A stretch of DNA of 64,000 nt from Dyella_B jejuensis (GTDB lineage: Bacteria; Pseudomonadota; Gammaproteobacteria; Xanthomonadales; Rhodanobacteraceae). Below are positions 17,450 to 25,571 of this stretch, in pieces (position 1 is the first letter of the stretch; each line of letters opens with the position of its first letter). The DNA is taken from positions 1-64,000 of the forward strand of contig NZ_JADIKJ010000002.1 in the NCBI RefSeq assembly GCF_044904675.1, given 5' to 3'. Made by a program: the position numbers and the translations under genes. The notes beneath the pieces were generated by a model that was not told the origin of the DNA, searched no databases, and saw nothing but the letters and a program-made list of their open reading frames with translations.

Positions 17450-18385
17450 TCAGTCGGTATAGCCAAATTGCTTGAGGACAGCTTCGTCGTCTACCCAGCC
17501 CTCGCGCACCTTGACCCATAGCTTGAGAAATACCTTGCGGTCGAACATGCGCTCCATGTGGCGCCGCGCCGCGGTACCGATGGCTTTCAGCTGCGCGCCG
17601 CCCTGGCCGATGACGATGGCTTTCTGGCCATCGCGCTCCACCCAGACCACGGCATGGATTTCCGCTACCCCGTCCGGACGGTCCACGAACTGTTCGATCT
17701 CCACGGTGGTGGCGTAAGGCAATTCCTGGTCCAGCCGCAGCATCAGTTGTTCGCGCACCATTTCGGCCGCCAGGAAGCGTTCGCTGCGATCGGTGATTTC
17801 GTCTTCGCCGAACATCGGCGCGCGCACCGGCAACCGGTCGAGGATATCGCGGCTCAATGCATCCAGGCCCTTGCGCTTGAGCGCACTGACATAGTGGATG
17901 GCATCGAAATGATGTTTTTCGGATAGCTCGGCGACGAAGGGCAACAAGGCGGTCTTGTCCTTGCTGAGGTCGACCTTGTTGATGACCAGCAGGCGCGGGA
18001 TCTTCTGTTCGGCAAGGGCTTCGTAAAGTGCTTCGTCCTCATCCGTCCAGCGTCCTGCCTCGATGACCTGGGCAGCCAGTTCCACCTCGCCGATGGCAGA
18101 ACGCACGGCGCGGTTGAGGCTGCGGTTCATGGCGCGCTTGGCGCCGCGATGCAGGCCGGGTGTATCGACGTAGAGAATCTGGCCTGCTTCGCTGGTGGCG
18201 ATGCCCAGGATCCGATGGCGAGTGGTCTGCGGCCGCGGGCTGACGATCGACAGGCGAAAACCGATCAGCGCGTTGAGCAAGGTCGACTTGCCCACGTTCG
18301 GCCGGCCGGCCAGCGCCACGAAGCCGCAGCGGAAATTTGGATGCGGCAACTCGTTTTCGGCGATCTCATCGCGTTCGTCGTTCAT
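17450..18385 (-). CDS. era: GTPase Era
   Basis: A 311-residue ribosome-assembly GTPase. G motifs: GRPNVGKST (G1), RPQTTRHR (G2), DTPG (G3), NKVD (G4) and VSALK (G5); the C-terminal KH domain includes the signature VIGQGGAQLKAIGTAAR. It binds the 3' end of 16S rRNA during 30S maturation. The start at 18385 gives an acidic leader before the GTPase domain; the upstream open frame overlaps the 3' side of rnc and is not credible. It lies between rnc and recO, the common order. Confidence 0.96.
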   Translation of the reverse strand: MNDERDEIAENELPHPNFRCGFVALAGRPNVGKSTLLNALIGFRLSIVSPRPQTTRHRILGIATSEAGQILYVDTPGLHRGAKRAMNRSLNRAVRSAIGEVELAAQVIEAGRWTDEDEALYEALAEQKIPRLLVINKVDLSKDKTALLPFVAELSEKHHFDAIHYVSALKRKGLDALSRDILDRLPVRAPMFGEDEITDRSERFLAAEMVREQLMLRLDQELPYATTVEIEQFVDRPDGVAEIHAVVWVERDGQKAIVIGQGGAQLKAIGTAARRHMERMFDRKVFLKLWVKVREGWVDDEAVLKQFGYTD

Positions 18386-18503
18386 GGTACGCAGGCACTC
18401 TTCGATAGGCGGGGACAAGCATGGCGCCGCGCGCTCGCGAACGCCACTGGATAGCGCGATGCGCCAGCAAACGGTTAAGGTCGAAACGGCAAGCCGCCGT
18501 CGG

Positions 18504-19163
18504 TCAATGCCCGTCCTGGGCAACCCGCAGCCGGCTCAATACCACCTCGGCGGCATCCTGCTCGGCAAGCCGCCGGCTGTTGCCCCGGCCCGGGGCGGAA
18601 ATGGATACCGGCTGGGTAACCACGCAGTTCACATCAAAGATGCGTGCGTGATCCTCGCCTTCCGTCGCCACCAGCTCATACTGCGGTAACGGCCATCCTT
18701 GTGCCTGCAACCATTCCTGCAGCCGGGTCTTGGCATCCTTGGAGGAACGCGGCAAGGCGGCCACGCGATTGGCAAACAAGCCGCGCACGGTGTCCCGGCA
18801 TGCTTCGAAGCCCCCGTCCAGGTAAACCGCGGCCACCAGTGCCTCGAAGGCGTCGGCAAGAATGGAATCGCGCCGGAAACCGCCACTCTTGAGTTCACCC
18901 GAGCCGAGCTTCAGGCGTTCGCCGAGTTCCAGCTCGCGCGCCATGACCGCCAGTGCCTGCCCGTTCACCAACTGCGCGCGCAAGCGCGACATTTCGCCTT
19001 CGGTGGCCTTGGGGTGCGTTTCGTACAACATCTCCGCGACGATGGCGCCGAGCAATGCATCGCCAAGGAATTCCATGCGCTCGTTGTTGGGCTTGCCTGC
19101 GCTGCGGTGGGTGAGGGCCAGGGCGACCAGCGCGGCATCGCGAAAGGTATAAGTCAGTTCCAC
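18504..19163 (-). CDS. rnc: Ribonuclease III
   Basis: A 219-residue double-stranded-RNA endonuclease with the signature NERMEFLGDALLG and the second acidic cluster DAFEALVAAVYLDGG in the catalytic domain, followed by a dsRNA-binding domain (about 150-218) ending GRGNSRRLAEQDAAE. It matures rRNA and some mRNAs. The start codon is GTG, nine bases beyond the DUF4845 stop, so translation is probably coupled. Confidence 0.96.
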   Translation of the reverse strand: MELTYTFRDAALVALALTHRSAGKPNNERMEFLGDALLGAIVAEMLYETHPKATEGEMSRLRAQLVNGQALAVMARELELGERLKLGSGELKSGGFRRDSILADAFEALVAAVYLDGGFEACRDTVRGLFANRVAALPRSSKDAKTRLQEWLQAQGWPLPQYELVATEGEDHARIFDVNCVVTQPVSISAPGRGNSRRLAEQDAAEVVLSRLRVAQDGH

Positions 19164-19171
19164 TGTGGGGC

Positions 19172-19558
19172 TTAATTGGGTGCAGCGATATTGCCCGTTA
19201 TGGGCACACTTTTTTCGAAGTGGACGAGGAAGTCGATGTTGTACACGAAGGGGATGTCCTTGTCGTAGGCCACGCGCAGTTCCGTGCCTTGCGCTCCCTG
19301 CCCGATCGAGATATCACCGGGCTGCACGGTACCGTCGCTTACATATTGGTAATCCATCTTGCGAATAAGATCGCGGCGGATTTCCTCGAACGATTTGCCG
19401 TCGTTGTTTTCGCCGGCCATCTCGCCCATGGCTTTTTGCACGCCCATGAATTCGGTGTAGGCAGGAACCAGTTTCATCGCCATATAGGCGAAAAAGCCAG
19501 CCACCAGCACCACAATGAGAAAGGAAATCAACGTGATGCCCGCATGCTTCGATTTCAT
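19172..19558 (-). CDS. DUF4845 single-pass membrane protein
   Basis: A 128-residue protein with a short cytoplasmic N-terminus, one transmembrane segment (about residues 9-30, pilin-like ITLISFLIVVLVAGFFAYMA) and a periplasmic domain. The family recurs between lepB and rnc in gammaproteobacteria, but its role is unknown; proximity to signal peptidase suggests an envelope function. The start at 19558 follows GAGGGG. It is part of the lepA-lepB-rnc-era-recO unit. Confidence 0.9.
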   Translation of the reverse strand: MKSKHAGITLISFLIVVLVAGFFAYMAMKLVPAYTEFMGVQKAMGEMAGENNDGKSFEEIRRDLIRKMDYQYVSDGTVQPGDISIGQGAQGTELRVAYDKDIPFVYNIDFLVHFEKSVPITGNIAAPN

Positions 19559-19689
19559 AGTCCCCTCGCTATGCCGCCGACGCGGCGCGCCCTGTTCCGG
19601 ATAAACCCGATAGGGCGTACTTTGCCCGGTCGGCGCGCGTCTCGCCAGCGACATGTTCACGGTTCGCGCCAACCGGGGCCTTGCGGCGG

Positions 19690-20589
19690 TCAGTGGATGA
19701 TCGTGCCGATCCGGTGGAAATCGACCGCGCCGGTATGCATACCCTTCCAGCTGAACCAGATCATGAAGGCCCTGCCGACCAGGTTTTGCTCGGGCAGGCA
19801 GCCCCACCAGCGGCTGTCCTCGCTGTTCTCGCGATCGTCGCCCATCATGATGTAGCAGTTCGGGGGCACTACGGAAGGTACGCGGGCGTTCGGGATCGGC
19901 GGAGTCGGCCCACGCGATGGCATGCGCGCGATCAGGTGCTTGACCGAACCAAGTTGTTCGCTCCAGAGGGTGGCGTTGTAGTACAGCAGCTCGTTGTCTT
20001 CGAGGCGGGCCGCATTGCCCTTGAACGGACCGATTTCCGTATCGACGACGGGCTTGCCGTTGATCACGATCTGGCTGTCGTGGACTTCGATCGTGTCACC
20101 CGGCATGCCGATGACGCGCTTGATCCAATTCTGGTTGGGAACCGGTGCGTGCGGGTCGGCGCAAGTCATGTCGCCGCTGCGCACGATGCTGCCGTCCTGG
20201 TCCTGGCAGATGTAGCCCGGAAAGCGGAATACCACGACATCGCCACGCCTGGGTTCGCCGGTGCTGACGACCTTGTTGTTGAACGCGGGCAGGCGCAGGC
20301 CATAGGCAAACTTGTTGACCAGGATGAAATCGCCGACATCCAGCGTAGGCATCATCGAACCGGACGGAATGCGGAAGGGTTCGGCCACGAAGGAACGCAA
20401 CAGCAGTACCACGAAGATGACCGGAAACAGCGAGCGCGCCCAGTCGACTGGCGCCGGATCACGATAATCCTCGCCGGCCGCGGCAAACCGCGCCTTGCGC
20501 CCTTGGTAGAAAAACAGACGATCAACGCCCCATACCACACCGAACACTACGGTGAGGGCCAGCAAAATTGCCGAAAAATCAAAATCCAT
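19690..20589 (-). CDS. lepB: Signal peptidase I (LepB), operon copy
   Basis: A 299-residue inner-membrane serine protease that cleaves signal peptides on the periplasmic side. Two N-terminal membrane segments precede box B IPSGSMMPTL with the catalytic serine, box C/D NWIKRVIGMPGD with the general-base lysine, and box E GDDRENSEDSRWWGCLP. It lies 22 bases downstream of lepA. A shorter paralogue is at 40600. Confidence 0.95.
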   Translation of the reverse strand: MDFDFSAILLALTVVFGVVWGVDRLFFYQGRKARFAAAGEDYRDPAPVDWARSLFPVIFVVLLLRSFVAEPFRIPSGSMMPTLDVGDFILVNKFAYGLRLPAFNNKVVSTGEPRRGDVVVFRFPGYICQDQDGSIVRSGDMTCADPHAPVPNQNWIKRVIGMPGDTIEVHDSQIVINGKPVVDTEIGPFKGNAARLEDNELLYYNATLWSEQLGSVKHLIARMPSRGPTPPIPNARVPSVVPPNCYIMMGDDRENSEDSRWWGCLPEQNLVGRAFMIWFSWKGMHTGAVDFHRIGTIIH

Positions 20590-20611
20590 GCAATGACTCC
20601 ATAGCCAGCTG

Positions 20612-22402
20612 CTACTTGTCCACTTTGAGCACAGCGAGGAAAGCTTCCTGCGGAATCTCAACCCGGCCGACCTGCTTCATGCGCTTCTTGCCTTCTTTTT
20701 GTTTCTCAAGAAGTTTTTTCTTGCGGCTAACATCGCCGCCATAGCATTTGGCGAGAACATTCTTGCGCAACGCTTTCACTGTCGAGCGTGCGATGACCTG
20801 GGCGCCGATAGCGGCCTGGATCGCCACGTCGAACTGCTGGCGCGGGATCAGGTCTTTCATGCGCTCGACCAGATCGCGGCCGCGGCGATCCGCATGGCTG
20901 CGATGCACGATCAGGCTGAGCGCATCAACGCGATCGCCGTTGATCAATACGTCGACACGCACGAAAGGACCCGCGTCGAAGCGCTCAAGGTGGTAATCCA
21001 TCGAGGCATAGCCTCGCGAGACCGATTTCAGTTTGTCGAAGAAATCCAGCACCACCTCGGCTAACGGCAATTCGTAGCTGATTTGTACCTGGGTCGCCAG
21101 ATACTGGATCGAACGCTGCACACCGCGCTTTTCTTCGCATAGCGTGATGACATTACCGATGTAATCGGGCGGCGTGAGGATATTGGCGACGATGATCGGT
21201 TCGCGGATTTCCTCGATCTGCGGCGTCGGCGGCAGGCGCGCCGGATTGTCCAGCTGCATCACCTTGCCGTCGGTCTTGAGGATTTCGTAGACCACGGTCG
21301 GTGCGGTGGTGATGAGATCGAGGTCGTATTCACGTTCCAGGCGTTCCTGCACGATTTCCATGTGCAACATGCCAAGAAAGCCGCAGCGGAAACCGAAGCC
21401 CATCGCTTCGGAACTCTCCGGCTCGAAAAACAGGGCGGCATCGTTGAGGCGCAGCTTGTCCAGCGCTTCGCGCAACGCGGGATAGTCATCCGCGGAAACG
21501 GGAAACAGCCCGGCGAACACCCGCGGCTGCATCGTCTGGAAACCAGGCAGCGGGTGGGACGCAGGCTTGCCGGCCTGGGTCAGGGTATCGCCCACCGGCG
21601 CGCCATGGACGTCCTTGATGGATGCGGTGATCCAGCCCACTTCGCCCGCGGCGAGTTTTTCCAGTTTTTTGCGCTTGGGCGTGAACACGCCTACTTCGCT
21701 CACCTCATGGGCGCGGCCGGTAGACATCACCAGCAGCTTGTCGCCCGGCTTGATCTCGCCCTGCATGATGCGCACCAGCGACACCACGCCCAGGTAGTTG
21801 TCGAACCATGAATCGATGATCAGCGCCTGCAGGCGATCGGTATCGCGCGGCTTCGGCGGCGGGATACGCGCGACGATAGCCTCCAGCACCTCGACCACGT
21901 TCTGCCCGGTCTTGGCACTGACGGCCACGGCATCCTCGGCGTGGATACCGATCACCGCCTCGATCTCGCCTTTCACCTTTTCTGGATCGGCGGTGGGCAG
22001 GTCGATCTTGTTGAGCACGGGTACCACTTCCAGGCCCTGCTCCACGGCGGTGTAGCAGTTGGCCACTGACTGGGCTTCCACGCCTTGTGCCGCATCCACT
22101 ACCAGCAGCGCCCCCTCGCATGCGGCAAGCGAACGGCTTACCTCATAGGAGAAGTCGACGTGTCCAGGCGTGTCGATGAAATTGAGCTGATAGATCTTGC
22201 CGTCGCGCGCCTTATACGGCAGCGAGACGGACTGGGCTTTGATGGTGATGCCGCGCTCGCGTTCGATGGGGTTGCTGTCTAGCACCTGGGCTTCCATCTC
22301 GCGCTCGGCCAGTCCGCCGCAAATCTGGATGATGCGGTCAGCAAGCGTGGATTTGCCGTGATCGATATGGGCAATGATGGAGAAATTGCGGATCAGTTCC
22401 AT
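20612..22402 (-). CDS. lepA: Elongation factor 4 (LepA)
   Basis: A 596-residue translational GTPase acting on stalled or assembling ribosomes. It has AHIDHGKST (G1), RERGITIKAQ (G2), DTPGHVDF (G3), NKID (G4), domain II, and the LepA-specific C-terminal domain ending with the basic GGDVSRKKKLLEKQKEGKKRMK. Length matches E. coli (599). ATG 22402 gives the standard MxxIRNFSIIAHIDHG start. It is downstream of degP, with an intrinsic terminator between them. Confidence 0.97.
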   Translation of the reverse strand: MELIRNFSIIAHIDHGKSTLADRIIQICGGLAEREMEAQVLDSNPIERERGITIKAQSVSLPYKARDGKIYQLNFIDTPGHVDFSYEVSRSLAACEGALLVVDAAQGVEAQSVANCYTAVEQGLEVVPVLNKIDLPTADPEKVKGEIEAVIGIHAEDAVAVSAKTGQNVVEVLEAIVARIPPPKPRDTDRLQALIIDSWFDNYLGVVSLVRIMQGEIKPGDKLLVMSTGRAHEVSEVGVFTPKRKKLEKLAAGEVGWITASIKDVHGAPVGDTLTQAGKPASHPLPGFQTMQPRVFAGLFPVSADDYPALREALDKLRLNDAALFFEPESSEAMGFGFRCGFLGMLHMEIVQERLEREYDLDLITTAPTVVYEILKTDGKVMQLDNPARLPPTPQIEEIREPIIVANILTPPDYIGNVITLCEEKRGVQRSIQYLATQVQISYELPLAEVVLDFFDKLKSVSRGYASMDYHLERFDAGPFVRVDVLINGDRVDALSLIVHRSHADRRGRDLVERMKDLIPRQQFDVAIQAAIGAQVIARSTVKALRKNVLAKCYGGDVSRKKKLLEKQKEGKKRMKQVGRVEIPQEAFLAVLKVDK

Positions 22403-22521
22403 GGGCACGCTGTCATCTTCACCGCCTCGCGCGATGCATAGGCAGCCTATCACCGGGATGGCGATATTAGCCGTTCATTATCGCATGGATTGAGAACGTG
22501 AACCTCGCAGCCTGCAAAACG

Positions 22522-22548
22522 AAGGCCCGCCCCTTGGGGACAGGCCTT
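22522..22548 (-). terminator. Intrinsic terminator after degP
   Basis: An AAGGCC/GGCCTT outer stem with an inner CCCC/GGGG pairing and a short loop; on the minus strand it is followed by CGTTTTGC. It separates the rpoE-rseA-degP unit from lepA-lepB. Confidence 0.65.
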
Positions 22549-22558
22549 CCAGAACGGA

Positions 22559-24034
22559 TCAGTCGCTCTTGTCGTCGGGTATGGTCAGGCCGATGAAGTT
22601 GCTGGAATCGCCCCGGCGTACCAGCAGCAGCACGGTATCGCCAGGTTTCAGGCCGGCGGTGGCGGCACGGAACGCATCCACGCTACCGATCTTTTTTTGA
22701 TTCACCATCAAGATCACGTCGCCCGGCTGCAGACCGGCCAGGCCGGCGACCGGCCCCGTCACGTTCGCAATGGCGACGCCCTCGCCTGGTTGCAGGCCAA
22801 GCTGACTGCGCGTCGCCGAATCCAGGCTTTGTACACTCATTCCTAGCGCGTCGGCCCCGGAACTGGCTGCCGATTTGTTCATGGCGGAGCGAGCGTTCTG
22901 GTCGCGCGGCATGGTGCCGATCGCAACGTCGACGGTCTTTTCCTGACCATTGCGCAGAATCTGCACGGGAACGACGGTTCCGGGCCTGGTCAGCGCCACC
23001 AGTGGCGGCAAGTCCGAACCCTGGTCGATCGGCCGGCCACCGAAAGCAAGAATGATGTCACCCGATTGCAGGCCTGCTTTCTGCGCCGCGCTGTTCGGCG
23101 ATACGCTGACAACGATGGCGCCCTTCGCGCTATCCAGCTTCAGCGCCTTGACAACATCGTCATCCACCGGCTTGATCAGCACGCCCAATTCGCCGCGCGT
23201 GACATAACCTTTGGTCTTGAGCTGCTCGACCACGTTCATGGCCACGTCGATCGGGATCGAGAACGCCACGCCCTGGTAGCCGCCCGTGTCCGAATAAATC
23301 TGGGAATTGATGCCAACGACCTGCCCCTGCAGGTTGAACAGGGGACCGCCGGAGTTGCCGCGATTGATCGGCACGTCGGTCTGGATGAAGGACGTATCGG
23401 GCTGGTCCTGGGTTCCCAGGTTGCGGCCCACTGCGCTCACGATGCCCTGGGTAACGGTGTAATCGAAACCAAAGGGAGAGCCGATCGCCAGCACCCATTG
23501 GCCTGGCTTGAGCAGGCGCGAATCGCCGATGGAAACGGTGGGAAGATTGCGGCCGGCATCGACCTTCAACAGCGCGATATCGTAGGTGGGGTCGGTACCA
23601 ATCACTTTGGCGGTGAGCGTGCGCCGGTCCTGCAGCCGGACGGTAACGATGTCGGCGTGGTCGACGACGTGGTTGTTGGTAAGGATGTAACCGTCATTTG
23701 AAATGATGAAACCCGAACCGAGCGAAGTGTGGGCCTGCTCTTCCGGCGACGGCATCATCGGCATGCCGAAGAAGCGGCGGAAAATCTCCGCCTGACCAGG
23801 ATCCATTCCCTGCAGCGGCATGGCGCCTGCGCCATTAGGGCGGCGCCCGGTGTATTTGGCCTCCACGTGTACGACGGCGGCAGCGTTTTTCTGCACGATC
23901 CCAGTGAAATCGGGCAACGCGGCTACTGGCGCGGTCTGCGTCCAGGCCATGCCGGGAACGGCAAGCCCCATGGCCAACGCACAACAAAACAGCCCACCGG
24001 AGAGACGACTGCGGACGAGACGGGGGTGAATCAT
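22559..24034 (-). CDS. Periplasmic serine endoprotease, DegP/MucD type
   Basis: A 491-residue HtrA protease/chaperone with a signal peptide cleaved near residue 30. The trypsin-like domain has the full triad His122 (TNNHVVDH), Asp152 (DPTYDIALL) and Ser228 (RGNSGGPL), followed by two PDZ domains (about 265-355 and 390-485). It degrades misfolded envelope proteins. It is third in the rpoE-rseA-degP order known from Xanthomonas as rpoE-rseA-mucD, hence likely sigma-E dependent. GAGGAGG precedes the start. Confidence 0.95.
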   Translation of the reverse strand: MIHPRLVRSRLSGGLFCCALAMGLAVPGMAWTQTAPVAALPDFTGIVQKNAAAVVHVEAKYTGRRPNGAGAMPLQGMDPGQAEIFRRFFGMPMMPSPEEQAHTSLGSGFIISNDGYILTNNHVVDHADIVTVRLQDRRTLTAKVIGTDPTYDIALLKVDAGRNLPTVSIGDSRLLKPGQWVLAIGSPFGFDYTVTQGIVSAVGRNLGTQDQPDTSFIQTDVPINRGNSGGPLFNLQGQVVGINSQIYSDTGGYQGVAFSIPIDVAMNVVEQLKTKGYVTRGELGVLIKPVDDDVVKALKLDSAKGAIVVSVSPNSAAQKAGLQSGDIILAFGGRPIDQGSDLPPLVALTRPGTVVPVQILRNGQEKTVDVAIGTMPRDQNARSAMNKSAASSGADALGMSVQSLDSATRSQLGLQPGEGVAIANVTGPVAGLAGLQPGDVILMVNQKKIGSVDAFRAATAGLKPGDTVLLLVRRGDSSNFIGLTIPDDKSD

Positions 24035-24054
24035 GGTTCCTCCTCGGTTCTGGG

Positions 24055-24086
24055 CACCCTACTCCCGCTCCATGGCTCGTAGGGTG
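24055..24086. repeat. Inverted repeat in the rseA-degP gap
   Basis: Perfect 8-bp arms CACCCTAC (24055-24062) and GTAGGGTG (24079-24086) surround a 16-base centre containing CCATGG. It lies just upstream of the degP ribosome binding site. It could be a REP-like palindrome (GTAG-headed arms) or an mRNA processing/attenuation hairpin. Confidence 0.4.
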
Positions 24087-24152
24087 GGACGGGAGGAGAG
24101 CGCAATGAAGAATAACGGGAAGCCTCGCAGCCAAAGCCGGAGGCAGTGGGAA

Positions 24153-24836
24153 TCAGCGTCCCACGGCCCTCTGGTAAACCGGCTGCGCAGCCTGCGCCGC
24201 GGACTTTGCCTGCGGCGTGTCGATCAGCAGCAAGTAGCTGCCGTCACGATTGTTCATCGCCTTGTAGCCATGCATGGAATATTCCTGGCTGGGATAGCGC
24301 TGAAACAAAGGATTGTCGGACGGGTCGCCCAGCGTGACCGAAGCGCGCTGGCTCAGCGCCGAGGCCGAGTAGGGGCTCAAGGAGGGTGGCACAGCCGCAA
24401 GCGTGTCGCTGCTTGGACGGGTGGCCTCGGCCATGGCTTGCACAGCACTATCGCCGGCGCCACGGGACGTGGCGCTGGCAAGCGCAGCGGGACGCCTGGA
24501 GTCGGGGGCGGTAGGCTGGGAGACCATCAGAGCTGCCACGGCCACGCTGGCGGCTATCGCGCCACCGACCGACAACCGCAGCCAATCCCGACGCTTGGGT
24601 GCATTGCCGACAGCTTTCTGCTCGCCCTCGATGGCTTCCATGACACGTGCTGCGAAGCCGGTGCTGACAATGCCCGGCAAACGGCGACGCAAGCCATCGC
24701 CCGCGACGTGGTAGCGGGCCCAGCACTGCGCCAGGGAAGCATCGTGATCCAGCCTGCGCAGCAGGAAGCGCAGTTCCTCTCTGGACAGCTCGCCGTCCAT
24801 CGCCGCGGAAAGGGTTTCCAGATTGGCTTCACTCAT
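24153..24836 (-). CDS. rseA: Anti-sigma-E factor RseA
   Basis: A 227-residue single-pass inner-membrane protein. The N-terminal cytoplasmic domain (about 1-85) carries RseA-type features (LSAAMDGELSREELRFLLRRL, WARYHVAGD) that sequester sigma-E. One membrane helix follows at about 89-107 (LSVGGAIAASVAVAALMVS), then a low-complexity periplasmic tail rich in Ala/Ser/Pro. Its ATG overlaps the rpoE stop as ATGA, so synthesis is coupled. No rseB follows, so periplasmic sensing must differ from E. coli or rely on an unlinked RseB. Confidence 0.9.
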   Translation of the reverse strand: MSEANLETLSAAMDGELSREELRFLLRRLDHDASLAQCWARYHVAGDGLRRRLPGIVSTGFAARVMEAIEGEQKAVGNAPKRRDWLRLSVGGAIAASVAVAALMVSQPTAPDSRRPAALASATSRGAGDSAVQAMAEATRPSSDTLAAVPPSLSPYSASALSQRASVTLGDPSDNPLFQRYPSQEYSMHGYKAMNNRDGSYLLLIDTPQAKSAAQAAQPVYQRAVGR

Positions 24837-25429
24837 GACATTGGATCCTCGCGGTCTGAAAGCAACGGCCGCAGCTTTTCATCGATTGCCTCGCGTGCCC
24901 GGAAGATGCGAGAACGCACCGTACCGATCGGGCAGCCCATGGCTTCGGCAATCTCTTCATAGCTGAGGCCTTCCACTTCACGCAGGGTAATGGCTGTCCG
25001 CAGCTCCTCGGGCAGAGCTTGGACAGTGGCAAATACCGTTTGTTCAATTTCTTGACGCATTAATTCGCGTTCGGGGGTAGCACTTTCCTGCATGCGGTCC
25101 GCGCCAGGCACGAAAACGGCATCTTCGATCGCAATATCGTCCGCTGGCGGCCGCCGCCCCATCGCCACCAAATGGTTCTTGGCGGTGTTGACGGCAATCT
25201 TGTACATCCAGGTATAGAAAGCGCTCTCTCCGCGAAAAGAGCCGATTGCCCGCCAAGCCCTTACGAAGGCCTCCTGGGCAACGTCTTCGCACTCGGCGTA
25301 ATTGTGTACGTAACGGGAGATGAGGCCGATGACCTTATGCTGGTATTTGCGCACCAGCAAGTCGAAAGCACGCCTGTCCCCACTTTGTACACGTTCAACC
25401 AGCGCACTATCGAGTTCGTTGTCGCCCAT
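24833..25429 (-). CDS. rpoE: RNA polymerase sigma factor RpoE (sigma-E)
   Basis: A 198-residue extracytoplasmic-function sigma factor for envelope stress. Region 2 includes DLLVRKYQHKVIGLISRY and the -10-recognition stretch CEDVAQEAFVRAWRAI; region 4 holds the helix-turn-helix SYEEIAEAMGCPIGTVRSRIFRARE. ATG 25429 follows AAGGAG with 9-base spacing; the open frame starts seven codons upstream at a GTG lacking a binding site. A sigma-E-type promoter lies 60-90 bases upstream, indicating autoregulation. Confidence 0.96.
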   Translation of the reverse strand: MGDNELDSALVERVQSGDRRAFDLLVRKYQHKVIGLISRYVHNYAECEDVAQEAFVRAWRAIGSFRGESAFYTWMYKIAVNTAKNHLVAMGRRPPADDIAIEDAVFVPGADRMQESATPERELMRQEIEQTVFATVQALPEELRTAITLREVEGLSYEEIAEAMGCPIGTVRSRIFRAREAIDEKLRPLLSDREDPMS

Positions 25430-25491
25430 CCGGGCCGTCTCCTTCGTCACTGCACCATACCGGGATGCCTTCCATCGGATGGGTGAGCTGC

Positions 25492-25518
25492 TCTGACCTG
25501 CGACATGCCGGCAAGTTC
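25492..25518 (-). promoter_or_regulatory. Sigma-E-type promoter of rpoE
   Basis: On the minus strand GAACTT (25518-25513) is followed after exactly 16 bases by TCAGA (25496-25492). The known sigma-E consensus is GAACTT-N16-TCTGA, so only one position differs. This is the expected autoregulatory promoter of the rpoE-rseA-degP operon. Confidence 0.75.
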
Positions 25519-25571
25519 AGCACGGAGCCGAAGCCCACCGACATTCTAAGATAAGGGCGACCGCCGCGGGC

